A DNA stretch of 64,000 nt from Candidatus Tisiphia endosymbiont of Dioctria linearis (GTDB lineage Bacteria; Pseudomonadota; Alphaproteobacteria; Rickettsiales; Rickettsiaceae). The DNA lies in the NCBI RefSeq assembly GCF_964026545.1, contig NZ_OZ032156.1, positions 1,054,001 to 1,118,000 of the forward strand. Reading direction: 5' to 3'. The notes below the pieces were generated by a model that made no database searches, had not been told where the DNA came from, and worked only from the letters and a program-made list of their open reading frames with translations. Within the stretch, counting starts at the first letter, position 1; the number at the start of each line of letters is the position of its first letter. Positions 22,724 to 31,816 of the stretch are shown piece by piece. A program made the translations under genes and the position numbers.

Positions 22724-24046
22724 ATGGGATATCAACATGAACAAAGAAGCCTAACTAAAGAACAGAAAGAAGCAATAGGAATACTCTCAGTTGGTACATT
22801 CCTAGAATATTTTGACTTAATGTTATATGTTCATATAGTGGAGTTTTTTAATGAGTTATTTTTTAAACCTACCGATTCTCATACAGCCTATTTAATAAAG
22901 GCTTTTGTCTTTTGTTCTACATATATTCTTCGACCTATTGGTGCCTTAATATTCGGTTGGTTAGGTGATAATATAGGTCGTAAGTCAACAGTGATCATTA
23001 CAACTTTTTTAATGTCTGCATCATGTTTTGTTATGGCTAATCTGCCTACTTATGCTCAGATAGGAAGCATGGCAGCTTGGATAGCGATAATTTGCCGTGC
23101 TGTTCAAGCTATCTCTTCTATAGGAGAGGTGACAGGGGCACAACTTTATTTAACTGAAATGATTAATCCACCAGTTCAATATACAGTTATAGGATTAATA
23201 TGGGTTTCCTGTGTCATAGGGTCGTTATGTGCTTTAGGGATTGCATCACTTGTTACTTCTCATGGTTTTAACTGGCGTCTGGCATTTTGGATTGGTGCAG
23301 TAATTGCATTGGTTGGTTCTGTTGCGAGAAAAAAACTTAGAGAAGTACCAGAATTTGCTGATGCCAAATGTCGAATAAAAAGAGTTTTTGAAAGAATTAA
23401 TACATATCCAACTGTATTAAAAGACAATCCCCTTTGGCAAGCAAAAGTTAATAAGAAAACATTAATATCTTTCTTTTTATTACAATGTGCTGCACCGGTA
23501 TGTTTTTATTTTACGTATATACATTGTGGTAATATTTTGAAAACTAGCTTTGGTTATACAATGCCTGAGGTCATTCATCATAATTTTATTGTCTGTATAA
23601 TAGAGCTGTTAGTCATGTTAATATTAACTTATTTAAGTTTAAAAGTATATCCGTTATTAACTGTGCGAATTATACTTATAATATTTTCTATTTTTATCAT
23701 CTTTTGTCCATATTTATTGAATAATGTTAATTCTCCTTACCAATTATTCTTGATTCAATTCTTTATGGTCTTACTTCGTGGATGCTTAGGTCCTGCTGTT
23801 TCCATTTGTTATAAAAGCTTTCCTGTATTTAAACGTTTTACTTGTGCTACTATGACATTCGCTTTATCTCGGGCTTTAATGTTTGTTATTACCTCTTTTA
23901 GTTTTGTCTATCTTATTGAATATTTTGGCAATTGGGGATTATGGTGTATTATGATTCCTACAATCATCGGTTTTGCCTATGGGCTATTGCATTTTGAACA
24001 ATTGACAAAAAAATCTGGAAATTATCCACACAAAGGAGTCGCATAG
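22724..24046 (+). CDS. MFS transporter, ProP-like
   Basis: A major facilitator transporter of about 440 residues with roughly 12 membrane segments. The loop 2-3 signature GWLGDNIGRKSTVI is present, as is VGTFLEYFDLMLYVHIVEF in TM1, typical of the proline/betaine (ProP, metabolite:H+ symporter) family that is expanded in Rickettsia. Substrate cannot be told from sequence. I use the ATG at 22724; a GTG at 22721 is an alternative. The gene is alone, between dnaQ and the convergent znuB. Confidence 0.88.
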   Translation: MGYQHEQRSLTKEQKEAIGILSVGTFLEYFDLMLYVHIVEFFNELFFKPTDSHTAYLIKAFVFCSTYILRPIGALIFGWLGDNIGRKSTVIITTFLMSASCFVMANLPTYAQIGSMAAWIAIICRAVQAISSIGEVTGAQLYLTEMINPPVQYTVIGLIWVSCVIGSLCALGIASLVTSHGFNWRLAFWIGAVIALVGSVARKKLREVPEFADAKCRIKRVFERINTYPTVLKDNPLWQAKVNKKTLISFFLLQCAAPVCFYFTYIHCGNILKTSFGYTMPEVIHHNFIVCIIELLVMLILTYLSLKVYPLLTVRIILIIFSIFIIFCPYLLNNVNSPYQLFLIQFFMVLLRGCLGPAVSICYKSFPVFKRFTCATMTFALSRALMFVITSFSFVYLIEYFGNWGLWCIMIPTIIGFAYGLLHFEQLTKKSGNYPHKGVA

Positions 24047-24108
24047 CTATTTGGGTTAGCTATATATTAAATAATTTAATCTGTCCATTAATAACATTTT
24101 ATTGATAA

Positions 24109-24897
24109 TTACCATGATCTAGAAAAGCCTACTTTGTTTGCTCGTGAAATTATATAGAACAAACAATAAACCATGGTATTTATTACAGTAATTATTGGTG
24201 TAATTGGTACATCAAGGTATAATGATGCTGTTAAACCAAGGAAATTTACAGTTAAAGCTATGATAACTGAATTGATAATCATTTGAGCAGGGTTACTAGA
24301 AATCATCCTAGCCGTCATGGCTGGAATTAGCAAGATACTAGTGACGAGCAGTGCTCCAACAATTTTAATAGTTGAGAATACTGATAAAGATAAAAGTAAC
24401 AAAAATGCCAATTCAATGGTTCTTACTTTTATTCCTTTAATTTGAGCAATATCTCTATTAATTACAATTAGAATAATTTGACGGTAGAAATAGCAAATGA
24501 AAAAAATAACTGACACAAATATGCTTGATAAAATCAATATATCATTTAAAGAGCTAGATAAAATATCGCCAAATAATAGGCTAGTGATTTTAATCTGTAA
24601 TGGATACATATAACTTATTACCAAAGCCAAAGATAACATAAAATTTGATACCAAAATTACTACACTACTGCCACCTGACCTATTTTTTAGGGTGAATACT
24701 AAGATAGCAAAAATAATAGCGACAACTAACCCCGAATAAACAACAGGCAAATGGATCAGAATACTAATACTTCCAGCCAGTAAACTTGCATGCGACAGAC
24801 CATCACCAAAATAAATATATTTCTTCCATAAACTTAGACAACCAAGGGGAGCAAAAATTAAACTGATTAGAATTATAGTTAATATTATTAGAGGCAT
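24109..24897 (-). CDS. znuB: Zinc ABC transporter permease ZnuB
   Basis: Inner-membrane permease of the ABC-3 family for zinc or manganese uptake. Conserved features are LFAPLGCLSLWKKYIYFGDGLSHASLLAG near the N-terminus and the later IKVVGALLVTSILLIPAMTAR-like segment (here IKIVGALLVTSILLIPAMTA). Around eight membrane segments fill the 262 residues. The periplasmic binding protein and ATPase are not adjacent and must be elsewhere, as often in Rickettsia. It is convergent with the MFS gene. Confidence 0.9.
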   Translation of the reverse strand: MPLIILTIILISLIFAPLGCLSLWKKYIYFGDGLSHASLLAGSISILIHLPVVYSGLVVAIIFAILVFTLKNRSGGSSVVILVSNFMLSLALVISYMYPLQIKITSLLFGDILSSSLNDILILSSIFVSVIFFICYFYRQIILIVINRDIAQIKGIKVRTIELAFLLLLSLSVFSTIKIVGALLVTSILLIPAMTARMISSNPAQMIINSVIIALTVNFLGLTASLYLDVPITPIITVINTMVYCLFYIISRANKVGFSRSW

Positions 24898-24970
24898 TTA
24901 ATACGATTTTTAATAAATAAGTTGAGAATAGCACTTAGTGCTTAATTATTTTTTGTGGTATATATTATTG

Positions 24971-25128
24971 TATAGCTAACCAGATTAGTATTACCATGTC
25001 TATTAGCGAGGAGCCGCAAAGCGGCGACGTGGCAATCCATAAAAGTACTAGAAATATGGATTGCTTCGTCGGCTTACGCCTCCTCGCAATGACGTCTGGG
25101 ATTCTAGAACTTGTTCGGGTTAGTTATA
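24971..25128. repeat. Full-length composite palindromic repeat
   Basis: The most complete copy of this family. The outer arms are tatagctaaccagattag (from 24971) and gggttagttata (25117-25128). Inside is a second palindrome from ctattagcgaggagccgc (24999) through ggcaatccat and atggattgcttcg to cctcgcaatgacgtc (to 25097). It fills the znuB-ubiG gap. Confidence 0.8.
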
Positions 25129-25159
25129 ATATTAGTAATATTATAACCAGTAAAGGAAT

Positions 25160-25909
25160 ATGTCTACAAAATCTTCTATTAATCAAATAGAGTTAGAAAA
25201 ATTTAGTAAGATTTCTAACCAATGGTGGCAGGAAGATGGAGAATTTAAAATTCTTCATAAAATAAATCCAATTCGTATTGGTTATATAGTAGATAAGATA
25301 AAAGAGCATTTTAACGTACAGGATGACCTATTACCTTGTTCAAATTTAGAAATTCTAGATGTAGGATGTGGCGGGGGATTAATTACCTCGGCTCTCTGTA
25401 AACTAAATGGTATAGTTACTGGCATAGATGCTCTGCAAAGTAATATAGATATTGCAGTACAGCATGCCTCGGAACAAAATTTGAATATACAATATCTTAA
25501 ATCCACTGTTGAAGAATTAGTATATTCAGATGATTTAAATAAAAAACAGTATAAGTATGATGTGGTGCTGTGTTTAGAAGTAATAGAGCATATAGATAAT
25601 CCTGGTGATTTTATAAAAAACCTGGCTAGTTTAGTAAAACCAAATGGTATGATTATAATTTCAACGATTAATCGTACGGTAAAATCCTATATGCTAGCTA
25701 TTTTGATGGCAGAATACCTACTTAATTGGGTACCCAAAAACACTCATGATCATAATAAATTTCTTAAACCATCGGAAATTTACTCGATGTTCAATGATAA
25801 TAATATTGGGCTTAAAGAACTCAAAGGCTTAACCTATAATATCGTTAATGGACGTTGGCAGTTGAGTGATGATATAGATGTAAATTATTTTGCTTACTTA
25901 ACTAAATAA
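25160..25909 (+). CDS. ubiG: Ubiquinone biosynthesis O-methyltransferase
   Basis: Catalyses both O-methylations in ubiquinone synthesis using SAM. The SAM-binding motif LEILDVGCGGGLI lies around residues 65-77, followed by VTGIDALQSNI. The family-specific FSKISNQWWQEDGEFKILHKINPIR at the N-terminus and WVPKNTHDHNKFLKPSE toward the C-terminus identify UbiG. The 249 residues are full length. It is closely followed by gltX (8-base gap). Confidence 0.96.
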   Translation: MSTKSSINQIELEKFSKISNQWWQEDGEFKILHKINPIRIGYIVDKIKEHFNVQDDLLPCSNLEILDVGCGGGLITSALCKLNGIVTGIDALQSNIDIAVQHASEQNLNIQYLKSTVEELVYSDDLNKKQYKYDVVLCLEVIEHIDNPGDFIKNLASLVKPNGMIIISTINRTVKSYMLAILMAEYLLNWVPKNTHDHNKFLKPSEIYSMFNDNNIGLKELKGLTYNIVNGRWQLSDDIDVNYFAYLTK

Positions 25910-25917
25910 AGGAAAAT

Positions 25918-27321
25918 ATGACTGTAATTACTAGATTCGCTCCATCTCCTACTGGCTTTTTGCATATTGGCGGAGCAAGGACGGCATTGTTTAATTATTT
26001 ATTTGCTAAGCACCATAACGGTAAATTTTTGCTGCGAATTGAGGATACTGATCAAGCAAGATCAACCAAAGATGCAGTAGATGCTATATTTTCCGGCTTG
26101 AAATGGCTTGGTTTAAACTGGGATGGAGAAGTAGTTTTTCAGTCTAAAAGAAATGATTTATACAAAAAAGCTGCTCTGAAATTACTAGATCAAGGAAAAG
26201 CTTATTATTGCTTTACCCCCCAACAAGAAATAGATAGGCAGAGAAATAACGCCATAGCTAATAAACAACATTTTTTGTTCGAAAGTCCTTGGCGGGATGT
26301 GCCACCTTCTAATTTGCAGGAGCAGAAGAATATCCCAGTTATCCGCCTGAAAGCTCCAAGAACTGGTCATACCATTATCCATGATGCTTTGCAAGGGGAT
26401 GTAACTATTGAAAACTCGCACCTTGATGATATGGTGTTGTTACGTAGTGACGGTACTGCTACCTATATGTTAGCGGTAGTGGTGGATGATCACGATATGC
26501 AGATTAGCCATATTATTAGGGGGGATGACCATTTAACTAATGCGGCTCGTCAAAAAATACTTTATCAAGCTTTTGGCTGGTCTGTACCACATATGGTACA
26601 TATACCGTTAATACACGGAACTGACGGAGCAAAATTATCTAAAAGACATGGGGCTCTTGGAGTAAAGGCTTACCAAGATATGGGGTATTTACCTGATAGT
26701 TTGTGCAATTATTTACTAAGATTAGGCTGGAGTTATAAGGATGACGAGATTATTTCAAGATCCCAAGCTATAGAATGGTTTAACCTTGATGGGCTAGGTA
26801 AATCGCCAGCTCGTCTTGATTTTGCCAAAATGGATAGTTTAAATTCTCATTATTTACGTCAGCTTGATGACCAAACATTAACAGAAATGACTTGTCAGAG
26901 TTTACAAGAAAATTATCAAGTTACTGAGAAAGAAAAGGAATATATTAGGCAAGCAATGCCAAGTTTGAAAATAAGAAGTACCAGTTTAGTCGAATTAGCA
27001 AAACTAGCTAGGATTTATTTGATTAATGTTCCTATTATTTACTCTGAGGAAGCTAAAGAACTAATCAATAATTGTGATAAAAATTTGTTGGATCAAATTA
27101 TAAAGGAATTGGAGAATTTAGCAAATTTTGATAAAGACTCAATTCAAATAAAATTTAAAGAAATTGCCAAGGATAATAATATTAAACTTGCAGATATCAT
27201 GCCACCCATTAGGTCTTTAATGACAGGTATGATTACTTCTCCAAGTGTTTTTGAAATTATTGCTATAATTGGTAAAGAAAATGCTATTGCTAGGTTATTG
27301 TATAATGACGCTAAGGAATGA
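25918..27321 (+). CDS. gltX: Glutamate--tRNA ligase
   Basis: Class I aminoacyl-tRNA synthetase that charges tRNA-Glu, and probably tRNA-Gln in bacteria using the GatCAB amidation route. The HIGH-like motif is HIGGARTALF (about 17-26) and the KMSKS-like motif is KLSKRHGA (239-246). The 467 residues are normal. Rickettsia usually carry two gltX genes; only one is in this window. An AAGGAAAAT sequence gives the ribosome-binding site. Confidence 0.96.
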   Translation: MTVITRFAPSPTGFLHIGGARTALFNYLFAKHHNGKFLLRIEDTDQARSTKDAVDAIFSGLKWLGLNWDGEVVFQSKRNDLYKKAALKLLDQGKAYYCFTPQQEIDRQRNNAIANKQHFLFESPWRDVPPSNLQEQKNIPVIRLKAPRTGHTIIHDALQGDVTIENSHLDDMVLLRSDGTATYMLAVVVDDHDMQISHIIRGDDHLTNAARQKILYQAFGWSVPHMVHIPLIHGTDGAKLSKRHGALGVKAYQDMGYLPDSLCNYLLRLGWSYKDDEIISRSQAIEWFNLDGLGKSPARLDFAKMDSLNSHYLRQLDDQTLTEMTCQSLQENYQVTEKEKEYIRQAMPSLKIRSTSLVELAKLARIYLINVPIIYSEEAKELINNCDKNLLDQIIKELENLANFDKDSIQIKFKEIAKDNNIKLADIMPPIRSLMTGMITSPSVFEIIAIIGKENAIARLLYNDAKE

Positions 27322-27325
27322 GGGA

Positions 27326-27775
27326 ATGATACATATATTCTACAACCTAGTTGGAACCTATACTATTACGAGAATTTTAGGTAATTATGGCATAGCTAAA
27401 GGAATGGCTTATTTTATAGAGTACAAGGAGCCTCTATATTCAAAATATCCATGTATATTATATAGAGAAGAACTTGATGTTAAGTACTATGGGAATACCA
27501 ATAAGGTAAGAGCTGTTAAGGAATATTTATATTCCCTAGAGCAAAGCAAAATTGTTAAATATTTTGTTAATGAGAATAACCATGCTTTATTTTACCTAAT
27601 GCATTTTATCTCGGGTAGTCCTTGCAAGGCTGAAGCTATACATCAGTGTAACTTGGATATTTATCAAGCTAGTTATATATTCTTAAATGAAGATGCTTTT
27701 GACTTGAGTTATAAGATTTTAGGTCCTAATAAAGATTATACCATAAAAACTAGTTTTATTAGGCTTTGTGCATAA
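27326..27775 (+). CDS. Hypothetical protein
   Basis: A 149-residue soluble protein that I do not recognise. I chose the ATG at 27326, five bases after the gltX stop and preceded by gaggga; a longer frame from 27269 would overlap gltX by 53 bases. Sequence IFYNLVGTYTITRILGNYGIAK suggests a short hydrophobic or amphipathic N-terminal segment. The tail is rich in Tyr, Ile and Asn. Position implies cotranscription with gltX. Confidence 0.65.
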   Translation: MIHIFYNLVGTYTITRILGNYGIAKGMAYFIEYKEPLYSKYPCILYREELDVKYYGNTNKVRAVKEYLYSLEQSKIVKYFVNENNHALFYLMHFISGSPCKAEAIHQCNLDIYQASYIFLNEDAFDLSYKILGPNKDYTIKTSFIRLCA

Positions 27776-27781
27776 TATACC

Positions 27782-27829
27782 ATTCCTCCCACTTTAAAGA
27801 ACAATCAATCCTTTAAAGTAGGGGAGAAT
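27782..27829. terminator. Hairpin between convergent genes
   Basis: actttaaag (27791-27799) pairs with ctttaaagt (27811-27819), and flanking attcctccc/aggggagaat extends the stem with small interruptions. It lies just after the hypothetical gene and before the convergent Bax-inhibitor-like gene, as expected for a two-way terminator. There is no clear T tract. Confidence 0.5.
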
Positions 27830-27834
27830 GATAG

Positions 27835-28569
27835 CTAGCTTCTTCTATTACCAAAGAATCTCAAAAGATATAAGAACAAATTGATAAAGTCTAAATATAA
27901 GCTAAAAGCAGCCATTATAGACATTTTTTGTCCTAATTCTCCACCACCAGACATAAAATACATCGACTTAATTTTTTGAGTATCCCATGCAATAAGCCCC
28001 ATAAATACAGCAACCCCAATTAGAGATGTTGCAAAATATATAGCGGAACTTTGTAAGAATATGTTAACCAACGATACAATGATAAGACCAAACAATCCCA
28101 TAATAAGAAATGAGCCAATTGAAGTCAAATCTCTATTGGTACTGTAGCCATAAAGACTCATTGCTCCAAAGACAGATGAGCAAATGAAGAAAGTCCGAGC
28201 AATTGACTCTCCAGTATAGATAAGCCCAAGAGATGCTAAGGACATACCAGTTAACGCAGCATAAACCCAAAACAATACTTTAGTAGTTTCTAAACTCATC
28301 TTGCCAAAGCCCATAAAGAAGTACAAAGCAATTCCTACAGGAGAAAACATTACCAACGTTCCCAAACCAGTATTGCCCATAAACTGTCCATTTGGTGCAA
28401 TCTGAAATAAAAGTCTGGCTAATGGTTCAAATGATATAGTAGCAATAGCTGTTACTCCAGTTAGCACAAGAGCTAAAGCCATATAATTATAGACTTTTAG
28501 CATGTATTCTCTCAGTCCTGCATCATATGTTTTCTGAGTGGTAGTAAAAGTTTTTGTATAATCAACCAT
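27835..28569 (-). CDS. Bax inhibitor-1/YccA family membrane protein
   Basis: A protein of about 244 residues with some seven membrane segments and the BI-1 features YNYMALALVLTGVTAIA near the N-terminus, GLIAWDTQKIK late in the chain and ALSLYLDFINLF-type C-terminus (here AFSLYLDFINLFLYLLRFFG). The family is linked to calcium leak and stress tolerance; bacterial roles are uncertain. I chose the Met in MVDYTKTF (28569), preceded by gggg, over the Met four codons upstream. Confidence 0.88.
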   Translation of the reverse strand: MVDYTKTFTTTQKTYDAGLREYMLKVYNYMALALVLTGVTAIATISFEPLARLLFQIAPNGQFMGNTGLGTLVMFSPVGIALYFFMGFGKMSLETTKVLFWVYAALTGMSLASLGLIYTGESIARTFFICSSVFGAMSLYGYSTNRDLTSIGSFLIMGLFGLIIVSLVNIFLQSSAIYFATSLIGVAVFMGLIAWDTQKIKSMYFMSGGGELGQKMSIMAAFSLYLDFINLFLYLLRFFGNRRS

Positions 28570-28729
28570 AAGAAACCCCATGAATATTTTATTATCTCTA
28601 TTAATATAGTATAGGATGCAAACCTTTTCTTTTCAAGAAGAAAATTCTAAAATAAAAATTTAGTTTTAATCCAATAACTTATTTACATAGTACAAATATC
28701 TAGCTATTTATACTGATTAGACATATTTA

Positions 28730-28814
28730 GCCTCTGTGGTGGAATGGTAGACACAGTAGACTCAAAATCTACAGCCCCAAAGGCGTGCTGGTTCAAGTCC
28801 GGCCAGAGGTACCA
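28730..28814 (+). tRNA. tRNA-Leu(CAA)
   Basis: An 85-base class II tRNA with acceptor GCCTCTG/CAGAGGT (a G-U closing pair), anticodon loop CTCAAAA giving anticodon CAA, a variable arm, T-arm GGTTCAAGTCC and encoded CCA. It is read outward from the Bax-inhibitor-like gene toward bamD. Confidence 0.95.
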
Positions 28815-28917
28815 ATATAGCTCTTAAAATCTATGCTAAATAATAATTTTTAAAATAATCTTGTATACTCATTAATGTTTCGTGTATAAATTAAGTTTAA
28901 AAAACTTATCAAGTTCT

Positions 28918-29679
28918 ATGATGAAATTAGCAAAATTATTATTTTATACAATCACTACCTGCTTAATCCTATCTGGTTGTAAAACTAAAAAGACGGATGA
29001 AGACTTAATAGTTCCAGCTCCAGAATTATACAATGATGGTCTTATTTTACTGGAAAAGCAACAATATTTGAAAGCTGCCGAAGAATTTTCAAGAATTTTT
29101 TATCAAGACCCTGGCAATAAAATGACTCCTCAAGCTGAGTTAATGCAGTCATATTCTTTATTTTTGGCATGTCAGTATGAGGAAGCGATAGATGTGTTGG
29201 ATAGTTTTATTAATCTTCACCCAATGCATGAAGATATTGCATATGCCTATTACCTGAAGGCATTATCCTATTATATGCAAATCTCGAATGTACAACTTGA
29301 TCAATCAAGAACCTTTTTAGCTAAGAAAAGTTTTGAAGATGTTACAACACTTTTCCCAAAAACAAAATATTCAATTGATGCAGCTTTAAAAATTGATCTA
29401 GTAAATGATCATTTAGCAGGTAAAGAAATGGATATAGGTCGTTATTATCTCAGACAAAATAACCCTATAGCTGCTATTAATAGATTCCAGCTTATTGTCG
29501 ATAATTACCAAACTACATCACATATACCAGAAGCACTTTATCGCTTAGTGGAAAGTTATTTAATGCTAGGGCTTAGCAATGAAGCAAAGAAATATGCCGC
29601 GGTACTCGGTCATAACTATCCGGACAGTACTTGGTATAAATATTGTTACTTACTAGTTAATAATTCTTTAAAAGAATGA
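28918..29679 (+). CDS. bamD: Outer membrane assembly lipoprotein BamD
   Basis: Essential lipoprotein of the BAM complex that inserts outer-membrane beta-barrels. The signal peptide MMKLAKLLFYTITTCLIL ends in the lipobox LSGC, so Cys is the lipidated residue. TPR-like helical repeats follow (ELYNDGLILLEKQQYLKAAE; AYYLKALSYYMQ; DSTWYKYCYLLV). I start at 28918 so the signal peptide is N-terminal; a longer frame from 28882 would bury it. It is followed after six bases by recN. Confidence 0.92.
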   Translation: MMKLAKLLFYTITTCLILSGCKTKKTDEDLIVPAPELYNDGLILLEKQQYLKAAEEFSRIFYQDPGNKMTPQAELMQSYSLFLACQYEEAIDVLDSFINLHPMHEDIAYAYYLKALSYYMQISNVQLDQSRTFLAKKSFEDVTTLFPKTKYSIDAALKIDLVNDHLAGKEMDIGRYYLRQNNPIAAINRFQLIVDNYQTTSHIPEALYRLVESYLMLGLSNEAKKYAAVLGHNYPDSTWYKYCYLLVNNSLKE

Positions 29680-29685
29680 AATATA

Positions 29686-31443
29686 ATGTTACAAAGTCTT
29701 TCGGTTAAGAACTTTATTCTGATAGACGAATTGGAGATAGAGTTTGAAAAAGGACTATGTGTAATTACCGGAGAAACTGGGGCTGGTAAGTCTGTCTTGC
29801 TAGATGCAATCTTATTCTCTTTAGGTAATAAATTTTCTGATAATGTAATAAAACATGGGTGTGATTATTGTTCAGTTGCTACGACATTCACTCTCAATAA
29901 TGATTTAAAAGAGCTTTTGCAACAATTTAATATTGAGTATGACCAAGAATTACTGATAAAACGTATCCAAAAATCTAACAACCGCAAAAAATTTCTTATC
30001 AATGATCAAGTAGTGACGGTAAATACCTTGCAACAAGTAGCCGATTATTTATTTGAACTTCATGGGCAAAACAGTCATACTTCCCTTCTTACTCCTTCCT
30101 CTCATATTAACATTCTAGACGATTATGGAGAGCTTGTAAATTTAAGAGCTGAATTATCAAAGCATTTCGATATTTTACAGACAACTACCAAAGAAATCAA
30201 TAAAGTTACCAGAGATAAAGATGCTATAGAACAAGAAATAGATTATTTAACCTTTGTTACCAAAGAATTAGAAGCTCTTGATTACCAAACAGGAGAAGAA
30301 GAAAAGCTTGTTACTATAAGGCGTAGTTTACAAAATCGTGATAAAGAAATACAAGTGACCCAAGATATATTATCATATCTTGAAGCCCCTGAAATTAATA
30401 AGTCAATTAATAATGCTCAACGTTTGATAAACCGTAACTTACAGCAAAACGAAGAATTTGCCTCTATTTCATTAAATTTAGATGATTGCTATAATAGCTT
30501 AGAAGAAGCACGTATAAAATTACAGAATATTATTAATAACATTGATAGAAATGAATTTAACTTAGACGAAGTGGAAGAAAGGCTATTTAAAATTCGTGAT
30601 ATAGCACGAAAATATAATATTTCTTGCGATAAAATACCTGAATTTCTTGATAATTCTAACCAACAATTAAATATCCTTAAGAATAAAATCAATAATGCTA
30701 AAACATTAGATATAAATAAGCGAACAGAATATAAAAAATATTTTGAACTAGCTGAAGCTTTATCATACAAGCGTTCTATTAGTGCAAAAAATCTAGAATT
30801 AGCTGTGCAAAAAGAGCTTGAACAGCTTAAAATGGAAAAGGCAATTTTTAAAGTAGAAATAGTACCTAAAAATAATCCTGCTAACAACCAAGCTAATAAT
30901 AAAAATTTTGCAGAACTAAACGTTGGAGAGCAATTTTCAGGAGAAATTAAGCAAAACCCGGAAGGTATAACTAGTCAGATGCTGTTATGCAAGATGTCTG
31001 ATGGTATTGATAATATACGTTTCGTTGCCTCAACGAACCCAGGCATGCAACTTGCACCTATTGATAAAATTGCTTCTGGTGGCGAATTATCAAGGTTTAT
31101 GTTAGCCATAAAAACCTGTCTTTTTGATAAATCACTGAAAGACACTATTATCTTTGATGAAATAGATACAGGAATTGGTGGTATCGTAGCCGATAAAGTA
31201 GGAGAAAAGCTTAAAAAACTTAGCTCTATTGCCCAAGTGATTGTTATTACTCACCAACCTCAAGTAGCAGGTAAAGCAGATCAGCATATTATCGTCAACA
31301 AACTACAATTGGATGAAACTACTAAAATTACGGTAAAAAGCCTGAATCTTCAGGAAAGACAAGCTGAGCTTGCCCGCATGATTTCAGGAAAATCCATTAC
31401 CGATGCGAGCTTAAAAGCAGCTAAAGAGTTGCTTAAGCCTTAG
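29686..31443 (+). CDS. recN: DNA repair protein RecN
   Basis: SMC-like ATPase for double-strand break repair. The N-terminal Walker A is GETGAGKSVLLDAI (about 32-45), long coiled coils fill the middle, and the C-terminal half has the ABC signature SGGELSRFMLAIK and Walker B TIIFDEIDTGIGG. An Asn-rich insert (NNPANNQANNKN) in the C-terminal head is low complexity. The 585 residues are slightly longer than usual. The TAG stop (31441-31443) is the first three bases of a MITE, so the C-terminus may have been shortened by that insertion. Confidence 0.95.
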   Translation: MLQSLSVKNFILIDELEIEFEKGLCVITGETGAGKSVLLDAILFSLGNKFSDNVIKHGCDYCSVATTFTLNNDLKELLQQFNIEYDQELLIKRIQKSNNRKKFLINDQVVTVNTLQQVADYLFELHGQNSHTSLLTPSSHINILDDYGELVNLRAELSKHFDILQTTTKEINKVTRDKDAIEQEIDYLTFVTKELEALDYQTGEEEKLVTIRRSLQNRDKEIQVTQDILSYLEAPEINKSINNAQRLINRNLQQNEEFASISLNLDDCYNSLEEARIKLQNIINNIDRNEFNLDEVEERLFKIRDIARKYNISCDKIPEFLDNSNQQLNILKNKINNAKTLDINKRTEYKKYFELAEALSYKRSISAKNLELAVQKELEQLKMEKAIFKVEIVPKNNPANNQANNKNFAELNVGEQFSGEIKQNPEGITSQMLLCKMSDGIDNIRFVASTNPGMQLAPIDKIASGGELSRFMLAIKTCLFDKSLKDTIIFDEIDTGIGGIVADKVGEKLKKLSSIAQVIVITHQPQVAGKADQHIIVNKLQLDETTKITVKSLNLQERQAELARMISGKSITDASLKAAKELLKP

Positions 31444-31603
31444 GCTCTGTGAACAAAATTTAAATTACTAGATTTCGACTCTTTTTAGCTGCAAATTATA
31501 AGATTTTTTTGAAATAGAACTAACTATTCCGGCAAAAATCTTATTAATTTTCGCTTAAAAATACTCAAAATCTAAACAATTAAAATTTTGTTCACAGAGC
31601 CTA
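31441..31603. mobile_element. MITE with 21-bp terminal inverted repeats and TA flanks
   Basis: Perfect 21-bp arms: 31441-31461 begins taggctctgtgaacaaaa, and 31583-31603 is its exact reverse complement. If the outer TA on each side is the target duplication, the element begins GGCTCTGTGAAC. It has no coding capacity. The tip resembles that of the IS5-family element at 59413 (GGCTGTGTGAAGG), suggesting cross-mobilisation. A partial copy of its right end is at 43252. Confidence 0.85.
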
Positions 31604-31619
31604 GGAGGCTGTGCCACAC

Positions 31620-31770
31620 AAGTGAGTGTTCACGGAAAAAAAGCTAAAGTACAAGACGTCATTGCGAGAAGGCGTAAGCCAAGAAGCAATCCATTTCTAA
31701 TTACTTTCCTGGATTGCTTCGTTGCTACTAAAGTAGCTCCTCGCAATGACGCTTGGTGAGCAGATTTGTT
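31620..31770. repeat. Dispersed palindromic repeat (composite family)
   Basis: The copy includes gtgttcacggaaaaaaagct, gacgtcattgcgagaagg, aagaagcaatccat, and the mirrored ggattgcttcg and cctcgcaatgacgc. It fills the gap between the MITE and the 3' end of rplS, and is closely related to the copy at 9289-9430. Confidence 0.8.
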
Positions 31771-31816
31771 ATTCATAAGAAAATAGCAAAAAAAATGTAG
31801 GGTGCTATGACCTTTC

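Noticed and set aside
24996..25190. A 64-codon frame upstream of ubiG
   Set aside because: It is repeat sequence running into the ubiG start in another frame.
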